Source: Fulverythrobacter ferritrahens (lineage in GTDB: Bacteria; Pseudomonadota; Alphaproteobacteria; Sphingomonadales; Sphingomonadaceae). Taken from it: 64,000 nucleotides of DNA. Position numbers and translations under genes: made by a program. The notes under the pieces were generated by a model. It searched no databases. It was not told the DNA's origin and saw only the letters and a program-made list of their open reading frames with translations. Below are positions 1 through 11,119 of the stretch, one piece after another. Positions within the stretch are counted from its first letter, which is position 1; each line of letters begins with the position of its first letter. The stretch lies in the NCBI RefSeq assembly GCF_020539485.1, contig NZ_JACDXU010000002.1:496001-560000 (forward strand), read 5' to 3'.

Positions 1-449
1 ATGCCCTGCAGCGCGTTGGAGCCGAAGATCACTTCCACCCGGTCGACGAAGAAGGCGTCGATAGTGAAGCCGTCGCGGCTGCCGTCGCGCATCGGGGTCG
101 ATTGCGGAATGCCGTTGATGGCATAGAGCGGCGAGCGGCCGCGCAGGGTCTCGCCCGCGCCGGAGAGCTTCTGGCGAGTGGGGGAGAAGGAGGGCAGCAG
201 GTTCGCCACTGCGTCCGTCACCGAACCGGCGATGACGACCTGCTGGCTCAGCTCTTCCTCGTCGATCACGTCGATGGTCAGCGGCAGGGCATTGGCCGGC
301 AGGATCGTGCGCGCGGCAGTGACGACGATGGTCTTTTCCGGGCCGCTTTCGCTGGCTGCCGCGCCTGTCTCGCTCTGCGCGAGGGCAGGCGATCCCGCCA
401 CGGCGGCAAGCGCGAAGACGGACAGCGAGAGCGGCAAGCGAAGCGACAT
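1..449 (-). CDS. TonB-dependent receptor, N-terminal part (cut by window edge)
   Basis: Reading leftward from the ATG at 449 gives 149 codons that run off the window. The first 26 or so residues form a signal peptide ending in SPALAQ. A TonB-box-like stretch (KTIVVTAARTI) and a plug domain follow (LPLTIDVIDEEEL, ETLRGRSPLYAINGIPQ, FFVDRVEVIFGSNALQG), the usual order in outer-membrane TonB-dependent receptors. Such proteins import bulky substrates (siderophores, glycans, aromatics) using TonB energy. The barrel and stop lie outside the window, so the substrate cannot be inferred. Only the plug is seen; the class is secure, the specificity is not. Confidence 0.85.
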   Translation of the reverse strand, partial: MSLRLPLSLSVFALAAVAGSPALAQSETGAAASESGPEKTIVVTAARTILPANALPLTIDVIDEEELSQQVVIAGSVTDAVANLLPSFSPTRQKLSGAGETLRGRSPLYAINGIPQSTPMRDGSRDGFTIDAFFVDRVEVIFGSNALQG

Positions 450-548
450 TGAGTATCCCCTGCGCCCGGAAGGCAGGACGCCATCCGGGATTCGGGGCTC
501 GCTAGCAGTGGTTACCTACTACTGCAAGTCATTCTCAAGAGCAGATTG

Positions 549-1091
549 TCAGTCGACCCAGCCCGCTGGCGTGCCGTTGGCGCCCATGATCTGGCGCTTC
601 TTGATCAGCCACTTGCCATCCTGCTTCACCAGCCAGTCGAACTCGCGGCCCATGATCAGGATGCGCGGGGCATCGCCTTCCTTGTCCACCACATATTCCG
701 TGAAGACGAGGCGCGCGGTGGCCGTATCGCCATCCACCTTGATCAGCGGATTGCCGATCAGGATGTTGAGCGCGAAGCTCTTGCGCTGCGGCGCATCGGC
801 GGGAACGGCGGCATAGGCGCCCTTGATCGCCTCGATCCCCTTGTAGCTGTTGGGGCCAAGGATCATTTCGCCATCGGCCGTGAAATATTCGCCCACCTTG
901 TCTTTCACGCCGCCACCGAAATGCGCGTAATAGCTGGTGAGGAGGTCTTCGATCTCGGCCTTGTCGATCACGGCCTGCATCGTCAGCGGGCTCTTCGCGG
1001 CGGCCGGTGCGGTGCCTGCCATTATCAGGCCCAGTGCCAGGCTTAAAGCGACGCCCAGTGCCGTGCCGATCCCCGTCAGTCTTGCTTTCAT
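549..1091 (-). CDS. Secreted SnoaL/NTF2-like protein
   Basis: A 180-residue protein. The ATG at 1091 is preferred over an upstream in-frame ATG because GGAAGG lies just before it and it begins a clear signal peptide (MKARLTG, hydrophobic core, cleavage near APAAAKS). The mature part has the pattern of SnoaL/NTF2-like folds: a leading helix (DKAEIEDLLTSYYAHF), then FTADGEM, and late strands (ARLVFTEYVV, GREFDWLVKQDGKWLIKKRQI). These folds serve as small isomerases, dehydratases, hydrolases or binding proteins; no catalytic residues can be assigned here. It is one of five SnoaL-like genes in the window, which suggests a catabolic role, but that is inference. Confidence 0.75.
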   Translation of the reverse strand: MKARLTGIGTALGVALSLALGLIMAGTAPAAAKSPLTMQAVIDKAEIEDLLTSYYAHFGGGVKDKVGEYFTADGEMILGPNSYKGIEAIKGAYAAVPADAPQRKSFALNILIGNPLIKVDGDTATARLVFTEYVVDKEGDAPRILIMGREFDWLVKQDGKWLIKKRQIMGANGTPAGWVD

Positions 1092-1247
1092 GGATCTTCC
1101 ATTCCTTCCCATGCGCCGTCTTGCGGGCGGCGTCGGGGCGGACCCTAATGTCCGGCAAGCAAGGAGCAAGCGAACAATGCGCCGGAGTGGTGCAAAGGGG
1201 AGTGGTGCAAACAGGGTGAGGGGCAATCGGGTGTGGCGCAAAGGAAA

Positions 1248-1276
1248 CCTCCCCGTCCGGGGGAGGGACGGGGAGG
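1248..1276. terminator. GC-rich hairpin between the SnoaL-like gene and katG
   Basis: A perfect 11-bp stem (CCTCCCCGTCC paired with GGACGGGGAGG) with a 7-nt loop, and no T-run on either side. It may end transcription or be a small palindromic repeat. Confidence 0.45.
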
Positions 1277-1328
1277 TCACCCCGGGCCATCCATAAGGGG
1301 GGAAGATGGCCGGGGCTTAGGGAAGCTG

Positions 1329-1352
1329 GCGGGGCCGAGTGGTTCGGCCCCG
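1329..1352 (-). terminator. katG terminator hairpin
   Basis: A perfect 10-bp stem (GCGGGGCCGA with TCGGCCCCGC), loop GTGG, starting 8 bases past the katG stop codon on the minus strand. The T-run is poor, so it may also work by protecting the transcript end. Confidence 0.6.
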
Positions 1353-1359
1353 CGCGCAT

Positions 1360-3597
<2,238 letters not shown>

Positions 3598-3605
3598 CTA
3601 GTCGT

Positions 3606-3626
3606 TTATTCGGCAAAACCGATTAA
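3606..3626. promoter_or_regulatory. Inverted repeat in the katG upstream region
   Basis: TTATTCGG and CCGATTAA face each other across 5 bases (8-bp arms, one mismatch) in the only AT-rich part of the katG upstream region. It could be an operator for a peroxide or iron regulator; the regulator is not identified and the site does not clearly match an OxyR box. Confidence 0.3.
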
Positions 3627-3746
3627 TACTCAGACTGTGATCGGCTATGGCGATTTTGCGCGAAGGGCTTGCGCGGGGCGACGCACGCCGCCAAAACGCG
3701 CGGCATCCTGCCCTTTCCCGGGCGCTCATTCGAGACGATCCAGCCT

Positions 3747-4769
3747 ATGACCGCATTCCCCAAGACTTCCGCCCTGATGCGCCGCGGCGCTGAATTTCTC
3801 GGCAGCGATTATGCGATCCTGTGCGGGGCGATGAGCTGGGTTTCGGAGCGCAATCTGGTGGCGGCGATCAGCAATGGCGGCGGCTTCGGCGTGATCGCCT
3901 GCGGGGCGATGACGCCCGAATTGCTCGATGCCGAAATCGCCGGGACCAAGGCGCTGACCGACAAGCCCTTCGGCGTGAACCTCATCACCATGCACCCCAT
4001 GCTGTTCGACCTGATCGAAGTGTGCAAGCGCCATCAGGTCGGCCATGTCGTGCTGGCGGGCGGCATCCCGCCCAAGGGCAGCGTGGAAGCGATCAAGGAG
4101 TTTGGCGGCAAGGTGCTGGTCTTCGCGCCCACCCTGGCGCTGGCCAAGAAGCTGCTGCGCCAAAGAGACGGGGCCGGCGCGGATGCGCTGGTGATCGAAG
4201 GCAGCGAGGCGGGCGGCCATATCGGCCCGGTGGCCACCAGCGTGCTGGCGCAGGAATTCCTGCCGGAACTCGCCGCCGATCATGTGGTCTTCGTGGCGGG
4301 CGGCATCGGCACGGGCGACATGATCGCGGCCTATCTGGAAATGGGCGCATCGGGCGTGCAGCTGGGCACCCGCTTTGCCTGCGCCACCGAAAGCATCGCT
4401 CACCCCGATTTCAAGAGGGCCTTCTTCCGCGCCAATGCGCGCGATGCGGTGGCCAGCGTGCAGATCGATCCGCGCCTGCCGGTGATCCCGGTTCGCGCCC
4501 TGAAGAACAAGGGGACGGAAGAGTTCACCGCCAAGCAGCGCGAAGTCGCCCAGAAGCTGGATGAAGGCGTGGTGGACATGGCCGCCGCCCAGCTGGAGAT
4601 CGAACATTTCTGGGCGGGCGCGCTGCGCCGCGCGGTGATCGATGGCGATGTGGAATCCGGCTCGGTCATGGCGGGCCAGTCGGTCGGCATGGTCAAGACG
4701 GAAGAACCCGCCGCGCAGATCATCCAGACGCTGATGGCAGAGTGCGAAGCCGCGCTCAGCCGGAAGTAA
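3747..4769 (+). CDS. Nitronate monooxygenase / 2-nitropropane dioxygenase family protein
   Basis: A 340-residue FMN-dependent TIM-barrel protein of the nitronate monooxygenase/FabK-like family. Typical segments are CGAMSWVSERNLVAAISNGGGFGVIACG near the N-terminus, KPFGVNL, ADALVIEGSEAGGHIG (the GGHIG loop with the family histidine), VFVAGGIGTGDMIAAYLEMGASGVQLGTRF (phosphate-binding strand) and a helical C-terminus with GQSVGMV. The ATG at 3747 starts just before MTAFPKTSALMRRGAEFLG. Members oxidise nitronates or act as enoyl reductases; the substrate here is unknown. The downstream acetyltransferase starts 16 bases later and probably shares the transcript. Confidence 0.88.
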   Translation: MTAFPKTSALMRRGAEFLGSDYAILCGAMSWVSERNLVAAISNGGGFGVIACGAMTPELLDAEIAGTKALTDKPFGVNLITMHPMLFDLIEVCKRHQVGHVVLAGGIPPKGSVEAIKEFGGKVLVFAPTLALAKKLLRQRDGAGADALVIEGSEAGGHIGPVATSVLAQEFLPELAADHVVFVAGGIGTGDMIAAYLEMGASGVQLGTRFACATESIAHPDFKRAFFRANARDAVASVQIDPRLPVIPVRALKNKGTEEFTAKQREVAQKLDEGVVDMAAAQLEIEHFWAGALRRAVIDGDVESGSVMAGQSVGMVKTEEPAAQIIQTLMAECEAALSRK

Positions 4770-4785
4770 GGGGCGCGCAAGCGAC

Positions 4786-5238
4786 ATGAACGGGCTGGCG
4801 ATCAGGCGTGCCGGGGCGGAAGACCTCGACGCGCTGGCGGGCCTGTTCGACGCCTATCGCCAGTTCTACGAGCAGCCGGCCGATCTGGCGGGGGCATGGC
4901 GCTTCCTTTCGGAGCGGATGTCGCGCGGGGAATCCACCATTTTCCTCGCCGAGCTGGACGGGAAGGCGGCGGGCTTCACGCAGCTCTACCCCTCCTTCAC
5001 CTCCGCGGGGATGGCGCGCATCTTTATCCTCAACGATCTGTTCGTGGCGCCCGAGGCACGCGGGCAGGGCGTGGCCACGGGCCTGCTGCGCCGCGCGGCG
5101 GAATTCGCGCGAGCGGAAGGAGCGGTGCGGCTGGTTCTCTCCACTGCGACCGACAATTTCACTGCCCAGGCCGTTTATGAACGCGAAGGGTGGAAGCGGG
5201 ACGATGTGTTTCTGAACTATCGGCTGGGGTTGGAATAG
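4786..5238 (+). CDS. GNAT family N-acetyltransferase
   Basis: A 150-residue single-domain GNAT enzyme that moves an acetyl group from acetyl-CoA to an amine. The acetyl-CoA site is seen as NDLFVAPEARGQGVATGLL (the Q/R-x-x-G-x-G/A loop) at about residues 84-102. The C-terminal strand (VLSTATDNFTAQAVYEREGWKRDD) is also typical. The substrate is unknown. It lies 16 bases after the nitronate monooxygenase-like gene and is the last gene before a long convergent gap. Confidence 0.9.
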   Translation: MNGLAIRRAGAEDLDALAGLFDAYRQFYEQPADLAGAWRFLSERMSRGESTIFLAELDGKAAGFTQLYPSFTSAGMARIFILNDLFVAPEARGQGVATGLLRRAAEFARAEGAVRLVLSTATDNFTAQAVYEREGWKRDDVFLNYRLGLE

Positions 5239-5253
5239 AGAGCCGTTGTCTCA

Positions 5254-5363
5254 CCTCCGTTCGTCCTGAGCCTGTCGAAGGACACGCGCCAGCATCTGCC
5301 CAGCAAGGGAATATGGGGCTGACGGTTTCCCGCGTCCTTCGACAGGCTCAGGACGAACGGGTG
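5254..5363. repeat. Palindromic intergenic repeat, CGTTCGTCCTGAG family
   Basis: Two facing copies of a motif (CGTTCGTCCTGAGCCTGTCG on the left, its complement at about 5335-5361) separated by about 50 bases, able to form a long hairpin just after the acetyltransferase stop. A more diverged pair occurs at 6617-6733. This looks like a REP/BIME-type element. Confidence 0.75.
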
Positions 5364-5389
5364 AGGGGCTGGAAATATGGTTCCCAATC

Positions 5390-5418
5390 TTGACAAATAT
5401 AACCATATTGGCTATACG
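5390..5418 (+). promoter_or_regulatory. Consensus sigma-70 promoter with overlapping inverted repeat
   Basis: TTGACA at 5390-5395, a 17-base spacer, and TATACG at 5413-5418. Inside lies ATAACC-5-GGCTAT (5399-5415), an imperfect palindrome positioned like an operator. A second copy of the same layout is at 56729-56757. No coding gene follows on this strand before the convergent gene at 5902. Confidence 0.6.
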
Positions 5419-5424
5419 GCCATC

Positions 5425-5865
5425 CGCCAGCTACCAACTGGCTCCAGCGGCGGGTCGGGGGCGCTTTGCGCTTCGTTCCTGGTTCCTCCGTTTCCGGGCC
5501 GGCGTTTCGGGTGAGCCGGGCAGGTGAGGCGGATAGCAACGCCTCGCTCGCCTTTCACGGAAGCGTCCGCACCTTCTACCGGCACAGGCGCCGGCTCTCG
5601 CCGAATGTCACGGCACAGGGCTGCGCGGGTTACGCCGGGGGCGGCTCACTTGCGAGCCCTTCGCTGCCCCCGCATGTGCAGGTCAGGGCCGAGCAGGTGA
5701 GTTCTTCGCGGCACGCCACCGGCCATTCGCAGATAAAACCGCGTCACCGGGCTCCCCTGCGGGCGCCCCCACACCGGCCCGGACCCGTCCGACTGGTTTC
5801 TCCCCCCGGCGTTACTCCGCATTCGCCAGCGGAGGGTGAGGCGTGTCTATCGGAGGCGCGCTGCC
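5425..5865 (+). ncRNA. Putative structured non-coding RNA, copy 1
   Basis: This is the 660-base gene-free stretch between two converging genes. After the promoter at 5390-5418 comes about 440 bases of very GC-rich sequence with many hairpins and no convincing reading frame. It shares ordered blocks with 56764-57165: TGCGAGCCC, CAGGGCCGAGC, a CCATTCGCA block followed by ATAAA, and GGCGTTAC followed by a hairpin whose stem differs in sequence between copies but still pairs (CTCCGC/GCGGAG here). A paired stem with changed bases supports RNA structure. A possible 186-residue frame here is not conserved in the other copy. No match to RNase P or tmRNA signature motifs was recognised. Confidence 0.4.
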
Positions 5866-5872
5866 TTACACT

Positions 5873-5899
5873 TCGTCATCCCCGCGTAGGCGGGGATCC
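5873..5899. repeat. Half palindromic repeat, GTCATYCCCGC family
   Basis: CGTCATCCCCGC followed by GTAG and GCGGGGAT: a single hairpin unit of the family found as pairs at 41092-41170 and 57184-57254. It sits just beyond the stop of the hydrolase at 5902 and could serve as its terminator. Confidence 0.6.
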
Positions 5900-5901
5900 G
5901 C

Positions 5902-6582
5902 TCAGGCCAGCCCCAGCAGAATCTCCGCGATCTGTTCCGGCTGGTCGCTCATCACGTGATGGTTGGCCTTGCATTCGTGATAGTCGCAGGCCGGGTCGGC
6001 CTTGGCCTTGTCAGCGAAGCGGGTGAAGGGCGTGGGCTGCCAGTCCGTGGCATAGACATAGGTGTGGCGGGGGATCTTCTTCTCCTCGCCGGTCAGCTTC
6101 ACCCCTTCCAGCAGGGACAGCAACGGGTGGAGGCCCACCACGTTCGGGATTATCTCGAAATCGATGCCGCCGATGGGTGGGACGAGGCCGGGTGTGGTCT
6201 TCTGCTGGTCGATATACCAATTATGCTCGAACTCGCCGGTGATGTCCCACAGGGACTGGCCATCCTCCGGCCAGAAGGCATCGAGATAGGCCAGCGCATC
6301 GATCCGCGCGCCCAGCTGCGCGGCAACGCCGGTCACCACCATGCCGCCATAGGAATGGCCGACCAGGATGAAGCGATCGAACCCGGCAGTGGCGATCTGC
6401 ACCAGCACATCGTCGATATGGTCGGAAAGGGTAATGCCGGGATGCAGTTCGTTCTGGCGAATGCCGATGCCCTTCAGCGCGCAGACCAGCACCTTGTGTC
6501 CGGCAGCCTCCAGATCGACGCGGGTCTTGTCATAACTCTGCCCGCCGCCCCAGGCGCCGTGGACCAGAACGTAATTCGCCAT
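5902..6582 (-). CDS. Alpha/beta hydrolase (esterase-like)
   Basis: A 226-residue cytoplasmic alpha/beta hydrolase. VLVHGAWGGG at residues 5-14 forms the oxyanion region, the nucleophile S77 is in GHSYGG, a likely acid is in YLDAFWPEDG, and the late HHVMSDQPEQIAEILL supplies the catalytic histidine. The short fold with no lid insert resembles the methylesterase/hydroxynitrile-lyase/pyrethroid-hydrolase group. The ATG at 6582 follows GGGAGAG; the longer frame upstream runs into the repeat at 6617-6733. It may hydrolyse an ester in aromatic breakdown, given the neighbours, but no substrate can be named. Confidence 0.85.
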   Translation of the reverse strand: MANYVLVHGAWGGGQSYDKTRVDLEAAGHKVLVCALKGIGIRQNELHPGITLSDHIDDVLVQIATAGFDRFILVGHSYGGMVVTGVAAQLGARIDALAYLDAFWPEDGQSLWDITGEFEHNWYIDQQKTTPGLVPPIGGIDFEIIPNVVGLHPLLSLLEGVKLTGEEKKIPRHTYVYATDWQPTPFTRFADKAKADPACDYHECKANHHVMSDQPEQIAEILLGLA

Positions 6583-6616
6583 TTTTCTCTCCCGCGATAA
6601 TTCCGCCCAACCAGCT

Positions 6617-6733
6617 CCGTTCGTCCTGAGCCTGTCGAAGCCTGTCCTGAGCGGCTGCTGCAAGCAGCCAGCCGATGGGGACGCGCGAGAGGCTTGCACA
6701 GAGTGTGTGCTTCGACAAGCTCAGCATGAGCGG
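6617..6733. repeat. Palindromic intergenic repeat, CGTTCGTCCTGAG family (diverged pair)
   Basis: The left arm (6617-6640, CGTTCGTCCTGAGCCTGTCG) faces a diverged right arm (6709-6733, GCTTCGACAAGCTCAGCATG). It is the same family as 5254-5363 and fills the gap between the hydrolase and ligM. Confidence 0.65.
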
Positions 6734-6765
6734 GCCGGGTGAGTAGGCAAAACCCTCTACCCCAA

Positions 6766-6802
6766 AGAAAAAGGCCCGCCACCTTGCGGTAGCGGGCCCC
6801 TT
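6766..6802 (-). terminator. ligM terminator
   Basis: On the minus strand GGCCCGC, a 12-base loop, GCGGGCC and a TTTTTC tract, 26 bases past the ligM stop: a standard intrinsic terminator. Confidence 0.85.
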
Positions 6803-6827
6803 TTCATCTGGCTTGAAGCCGCGGCGA

Positions 6828-8252
<1,425 letters not shown>

Positions 8253-8276
8253 TTATGAAAGAATCATATATGCGAA

Positions 8277-8297
8277 ATTGTATGCGGCACATACAAT
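8277..8297. promoter_or_regulatory. 21-bp operator-like inverted repeat upstream of ligM
   Basis: The arms ATTGTATGC and ACATACAAT flank a 3-base spacer (9-3-9 layout), within the 117-base gap between ligM and the divergent VOC gene. The same layout recurs at 23746-23766 and 39124-39144. The half-site consensus is about ATTGTATGY. GntR-, MarR- (DesR-like) or LysR-type regulators could all bind such a site; none is encoded in this window. Confidence 0.6.
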
Positions 8298-8351
8298 ATT
8301 GGGCTATTGCTGCAAGCGAAAATAGCCCGAAATGCACAGGAGATGGGTAGC

Positions 8352-8753
8352 ATGAACGTCGAGGCGCTGGACCACGTCAACATTATCACCGACCGGCTGG
8401 ATGAGACTGCGGAATTCTACGCAAATCTGCTCGGCCTGGAGCGCCGCGACGCTCCTCCTCCCCTCACCCCTGAAACCGCGACCTGGATGTTCGACTCGGA
8501 GAATCGGGCCATCATCCATATCAACTCGACTGACTGCTACCGCACCTATGACCGCGAAGTGCAGCCGGGCGAACTCACCGGGGCGCTGCACCATGTGGCC
8601 CTGAAGTGCAACGGTTATGAGGAAGTGCTGGGCCGCCTGAAAGCCATGGGCGCGGATTATCAGGAGAACCTCGTTTCCGCGATCAACCTGCGCCAGATCT
8701 TCACGCCCGATCCCAACAACGTGCTGCTTGAGTTGAACTTTTTCGCGGACTGA
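8352..8753 (+). CDS. VOC (glyoxalase/dioxygenase superfamily) protein
   Basis: A 133-residue single vicinal-oxygen-chelate unit. Likely metal ligands are H8 (LDHVNI), H80 or H81 (LHHVAL) and E127 (LLELN), the usual His-His-Glu set. Single-unit VOC proteins work as dimers in isomerisation, lyase, dioxygenase or resistance reactions, so the reaction is open. The ATG at 8352 is chosen because AGGAG lies 9 bases upstream; two earlier in-frame ATGs have worse spacing. It diverges from ligM across the shared operator, which suggests co-control and a role in handling a methoxyphenol or its ring-opened product. Confidence 0.85.
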   Translation: MNVEALDHVNIITDRLDETAEFYANLLGLERRDAPPPLTPETATWMFDSENRAIIHINSTDCYRTYDREVQPGELTGALHHVALKCNGYEEVLGRLKAMGADYQENLVSAINLRQIFTPDPNNVLLELNFFAD

Positions 8754-8773
8754 TTTCCCGCCGGGCGGGCTGC

Positions 8774-8849
8774 AAATGGCGGCTTGCTGCGCTTCCGGTG
8801 CTCACGGCCCTTAAGGCCGCTGGGCGCCGGTTCTCGCAAGCCACCATTT
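8774..8849. repeat. Palindromic repeat after the VOC gene
   Basis: AAATGGCGGCTTGC at 8774-8787 pairs with GCAAGCCACCATTT at 8836-8849 with one mismatch, with further pairing inside (GGCCCTTAAGGCC). It fills the gap between two converging genes and is probably a bidirectional terminator or REP-type element. Confidence 0.6.
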
Positions 8850-8888
8850 TCGCCTCACCCGACGAAAAATCGCGCTGTGCGGATTTCC

Positions 8889-9788
8889 TTACGCCGGAAC
8901 CCCGCCCGCCGTCGTCGTGCGGTACATTTCGCGGCGGAAGCCGTCATAGTCGTTGGGGCCGAGATGCATGGTCCCGCGATTGTCCCACATGGCCACCATG
9001 CCGGGTTTCCAGCGCAGGCGGCAGGTGAAGGCATGCTGCACCGTATGCTGCACCAGAAATTCGATGATCGGGTGCGCCTCATGCGTGGTCATGCCCGCGA
9101 TTCCCACGGCATAGGTGTCGCAGATGAACAGCGATTCCTCGCCCGTTTCGGGGTGGGTGCGGACCAGCGGGTGGAAGCTGCCTTTCAGCCCCTGTTCCTG
9201 CTTGCTCGCATCGCCGAATCCGATCGCCTCGCCGCGCAGTTTGGCCTGTGTGGCGAAGTTGTTTGCTGCGCTCATGTGCACGCGAAGGCCGCGCAGCATA
9301 TCCTGATAGGTTTTCGACAGATGGCGGAAGGCCAGTGCGCAATTGGTCCAGCAGGTGTCGCCGCCATAGGGCGGGCCTTCGACCTGCCGCAGGGTGGTGA
9401 TGCTGGGCGGTTCGGGCAGGAACGGGCTGTCGGTATGCCACCCGCCGCCGAACAGCGAGGGAGTGACTTCGTCCGCTTCCTTGATGATCGGGTGAACGTC
9501 CCGGTGGCCGGGCACGCCTTGCGTATAGGCATCCACTGCGAAGGGGCCGAGGCGGGATGCGAAATGCTCATGCTCGGCATGGGAAAGGTGCTGATCCCTC
9601 AGATACAGCATCTTGTGCCGGTAGAGGGCCTGCTTCAGCTCCTCCATCCCCTCGTCCGAAAGATCGGGCAAGCGCACGCCGACCACTTCCGCGCCCATGG
9701 CGGCGGCCAGCGGTTCCACGGTGAAGTTCTTGTATTCGCGCGGATGATTGTCGAAATCGCCGCAAGGCGTGACGCGCACTTCCCACAT
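8889..9788 (-). CDS. TauD/TfdA-family 2-oxoglutarate-dependent dioxygenase
   Basis: A 299-residue non-heme iron dioxygenase. The iron triad is H118 and D120 (GGWHTDSPF) plus H275 (GTMHLGPNDYDG), with R286 or R290 (FRREMYRTT) for the 2-oxoglutarate carboxylate. The family includes taurine and 2,4-D dioxygenases, which use O2 and 2-oxoglutarate to hydroxylate a substrate that then breaks apart. Here it would act in the cytoplasm, possibly on an aryl ether or sulfonate; the substrate is not deducible. It is the last gene of a minus-strand row and starts 4 bases after the MFS transporter stop, so the two are almost certainly co-translated. Confidence 0.9.
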   Translation of the reverse strand: MWEVRVTPCGDFDNHPREYKNFTVEPLAAAMGAEVVGVRLPDLSDEGMEELKQALYRHKMLYLRDQHLSHAEHEHFASRLGPFAVDAYTQGVPGHRDVHPIIKEADEVTPSLFGGGWHTDSPFLPEPPSITTLRQVEGPPYGGDTCWTNCALAFRHLSKTYQDMLRGLRVHMSAANNFATQAKLRGEAIGFGDASKQEQGLKGSFHPLVRTHPETGEESLFICDTYAVGIAGMTTHEAHPIIEFLVQHTVQHAFTCRLRWKPGMVAMWDNRGTMHLGPNDYDGFRREMYRTTTAGGVPA

Positions 9789-9792
9789 CGTA

Positions 9793-11040
9793 TCAGCTCT
9801 CCATTGCCGCGACCTTGCGGGGTGCGGTTTCCTTGAGGAACAGGGCAGTCAGAGCGGCAGCGAGCGCAAGTCCGATGCAGGTGTAGAACACTGCATCCAG
9901 CCCCAGCGCATCCGCCACCGGTCCAACAATAAAGGGCGCTACCACACCCCCTAGCAGTTCGGCCGTGCCCATGGAAAGGCCTACCGCAGTGGTAGCAAGG
10001 GCGGGGCTGACGCTTTCGGTCGGCACCGCGGCGCAATAGAGCGGGGCAATGCCCAGCGGCAGCCAGCCGAGCAACACGGCCAGTGCCAGCATCACCGGGT
10101 CCGCCGGCAGCAGCAGCAGGGCCGCAGGGCCCAGCGTGCCTGCCAGCGAGCCCCAGATCAGCACCGGCTTGCGCCCGATCCGGTCCGACAGCAGCGGCAG
10201 GCTGATCCCGCCGATCAGACCGGCCCAGCCGCCCATGCTGACGATCCAGCCCGCCGTGGTCGGCTCCAGCCCCTTGGTCTTGGTCAGGAACAGGGTCAGG
10301 TAAGTGCTTTGCAGCACCAGCCATGCCGTGATCAGCCCCGCAATGACGAGCGAGGCCCGCATGTTGCGGTTCTTCAGCAGCACGCCGAAGGCCGCGAAGC
10401 TCGATCCCTGATGCTCGGCCGGTCGGGCCACTTGCGGGGGATCGCGCCGGATCAGGAACAGCATCATCGCCGCCACGGCAAGGCCGGGCAGGATGGACAG
10501 GAACATGGCGGTGCGCCAGCCATGGGTGGCGCCCAGCTGGGTCGCCACGATCGGGCCGATGAAACCGGCAATGCCAAAGGCGCCGACCATCTGCATGAAG
10601 CCCATGTTCAGGCCGCGCCGTTCCGGGCTGCTGGTCTGGAGGATCAGCGTCTGGCTGATCGGCACGATCGGCCCTTCCGCCGCGCCCAGCGTGAAGCGGG
10701 CCAGCAGCAGTACCAGAAAGGTGGTGGCAAGCCCGCTGACGCCTGACAGCAGCGAGAACAGCAGGGTGCAGATGATCAGCACGGTGCGGCGCTTGCCGGT
10801 GCGATCCGCGATCTGGCTGCCGAAGAAGGAACTGAGCGCGATGGCCAGCGACAGGGCGCTGGCGGTCCAGCCGACCTGCGTGTTGTTCAGCCCCAGATCG
10901 TCCACGATGAAGGGGGCGAGGAAGGCCACGGTCTGCCGGTCGAACCCGACCACGCCATTGGCCAGCGTGAGGACGATCAGCAGGCCGAATTCATACGACC
11001 GGTTGCGCGCGGGCGCGGGGCCCGCTTCGATACTCGCCAT
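9793..11040 (-). CDS. MFS transporter
   Basis: A 415-residue major facilitator with about 12 hydrophobic segments. The loop signature after segment 2 is present (GSQIADRTGKRRTVLI), with a second basic loop in the other half (PLLSDRIGRKPVLIW), as in anion:cation or aromatic-acid symporters of the inner membrane. The ATG at 11040 follows GGAGAGGATTG. Pairing with the TauD-type dioxygenase suggests it brings in that enzyme's substrate, probably a small aromatic or organic acid; this is inference. Confidence 0.88.
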   Translation of the reverse strand: MASIEAGPAPARNRSYEFGLLIVLTLANGVVGFDRQTVAFLAPFIVDDLGLNNTQVGWTASALSLAIALSSFFGSQIADRTGKRRTVLIICTLLFSLLSGVSGLATTFLVLLLARFTLGAAEGPIVPISQTLILQTSSPERRGLNMGFMQMVGAFGIAGFIGPIVATQLGATHGWRTAMFLSILPGLAVAAMMLFLIRRDPPQVARPAEHQGSSFAAFGVLLKNRNMRASLVIAGLITAWLVLQSTYLTLFLTKTKGLEPTTAGWIVSMGGWAGLIGGISLPLLSDRIGRKPVLIWGSLAGTLGPAALLLLPADPVMLALAVLLGWLPLGIAPLYCAAVPTESVSPALATTAVGLSMGTAELLGGVVAPFIVGPVADALGLDAVFYTCIGLALAAALTALFLKETAPRKVAAMES

Positions 11041-11062
11041 CAATCCTCTCCCCAAAACCTCG

Positions 11063-11111
11063 CCTTTCGCGCCGGGCGGCTTCGTTCCGAAGTCTCGCCC
11101 GGCGCGAAAGG
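11063..11111 (-). terminator. Long hairpin between the MDR dehydrogenase and MFS genes
   Basis: A perfect 16-bp stem (CCTTTCGCGCCGGGCG with CGCCCGGCGCGAAAGG) around a 17-base loop, just past the dehydrogenase stop. There is no good T-run, so it may limit rather than end readthrough into the transporter gene. Confidence 0.6.
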
Positions 11112-11119
11112 TAATAGCC

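Noticed and set aside
5425-5865. tmRNA or RNase P RNA as an explanation of the structured loci
   Set aside because: No tag-peptide or TTCGA-acceptor end as in two-piece tmRNA and none of the RNase P conserved cores could be found; two copies would also be unusual.
5466-6026. A 186-residue frame in the first RNA-like locus
   Set aside because: It runs past the repeat into the antisense of the hydrolase, and the aligned blocks in the second copy fall in other frames, so the conservation is not protein-like.
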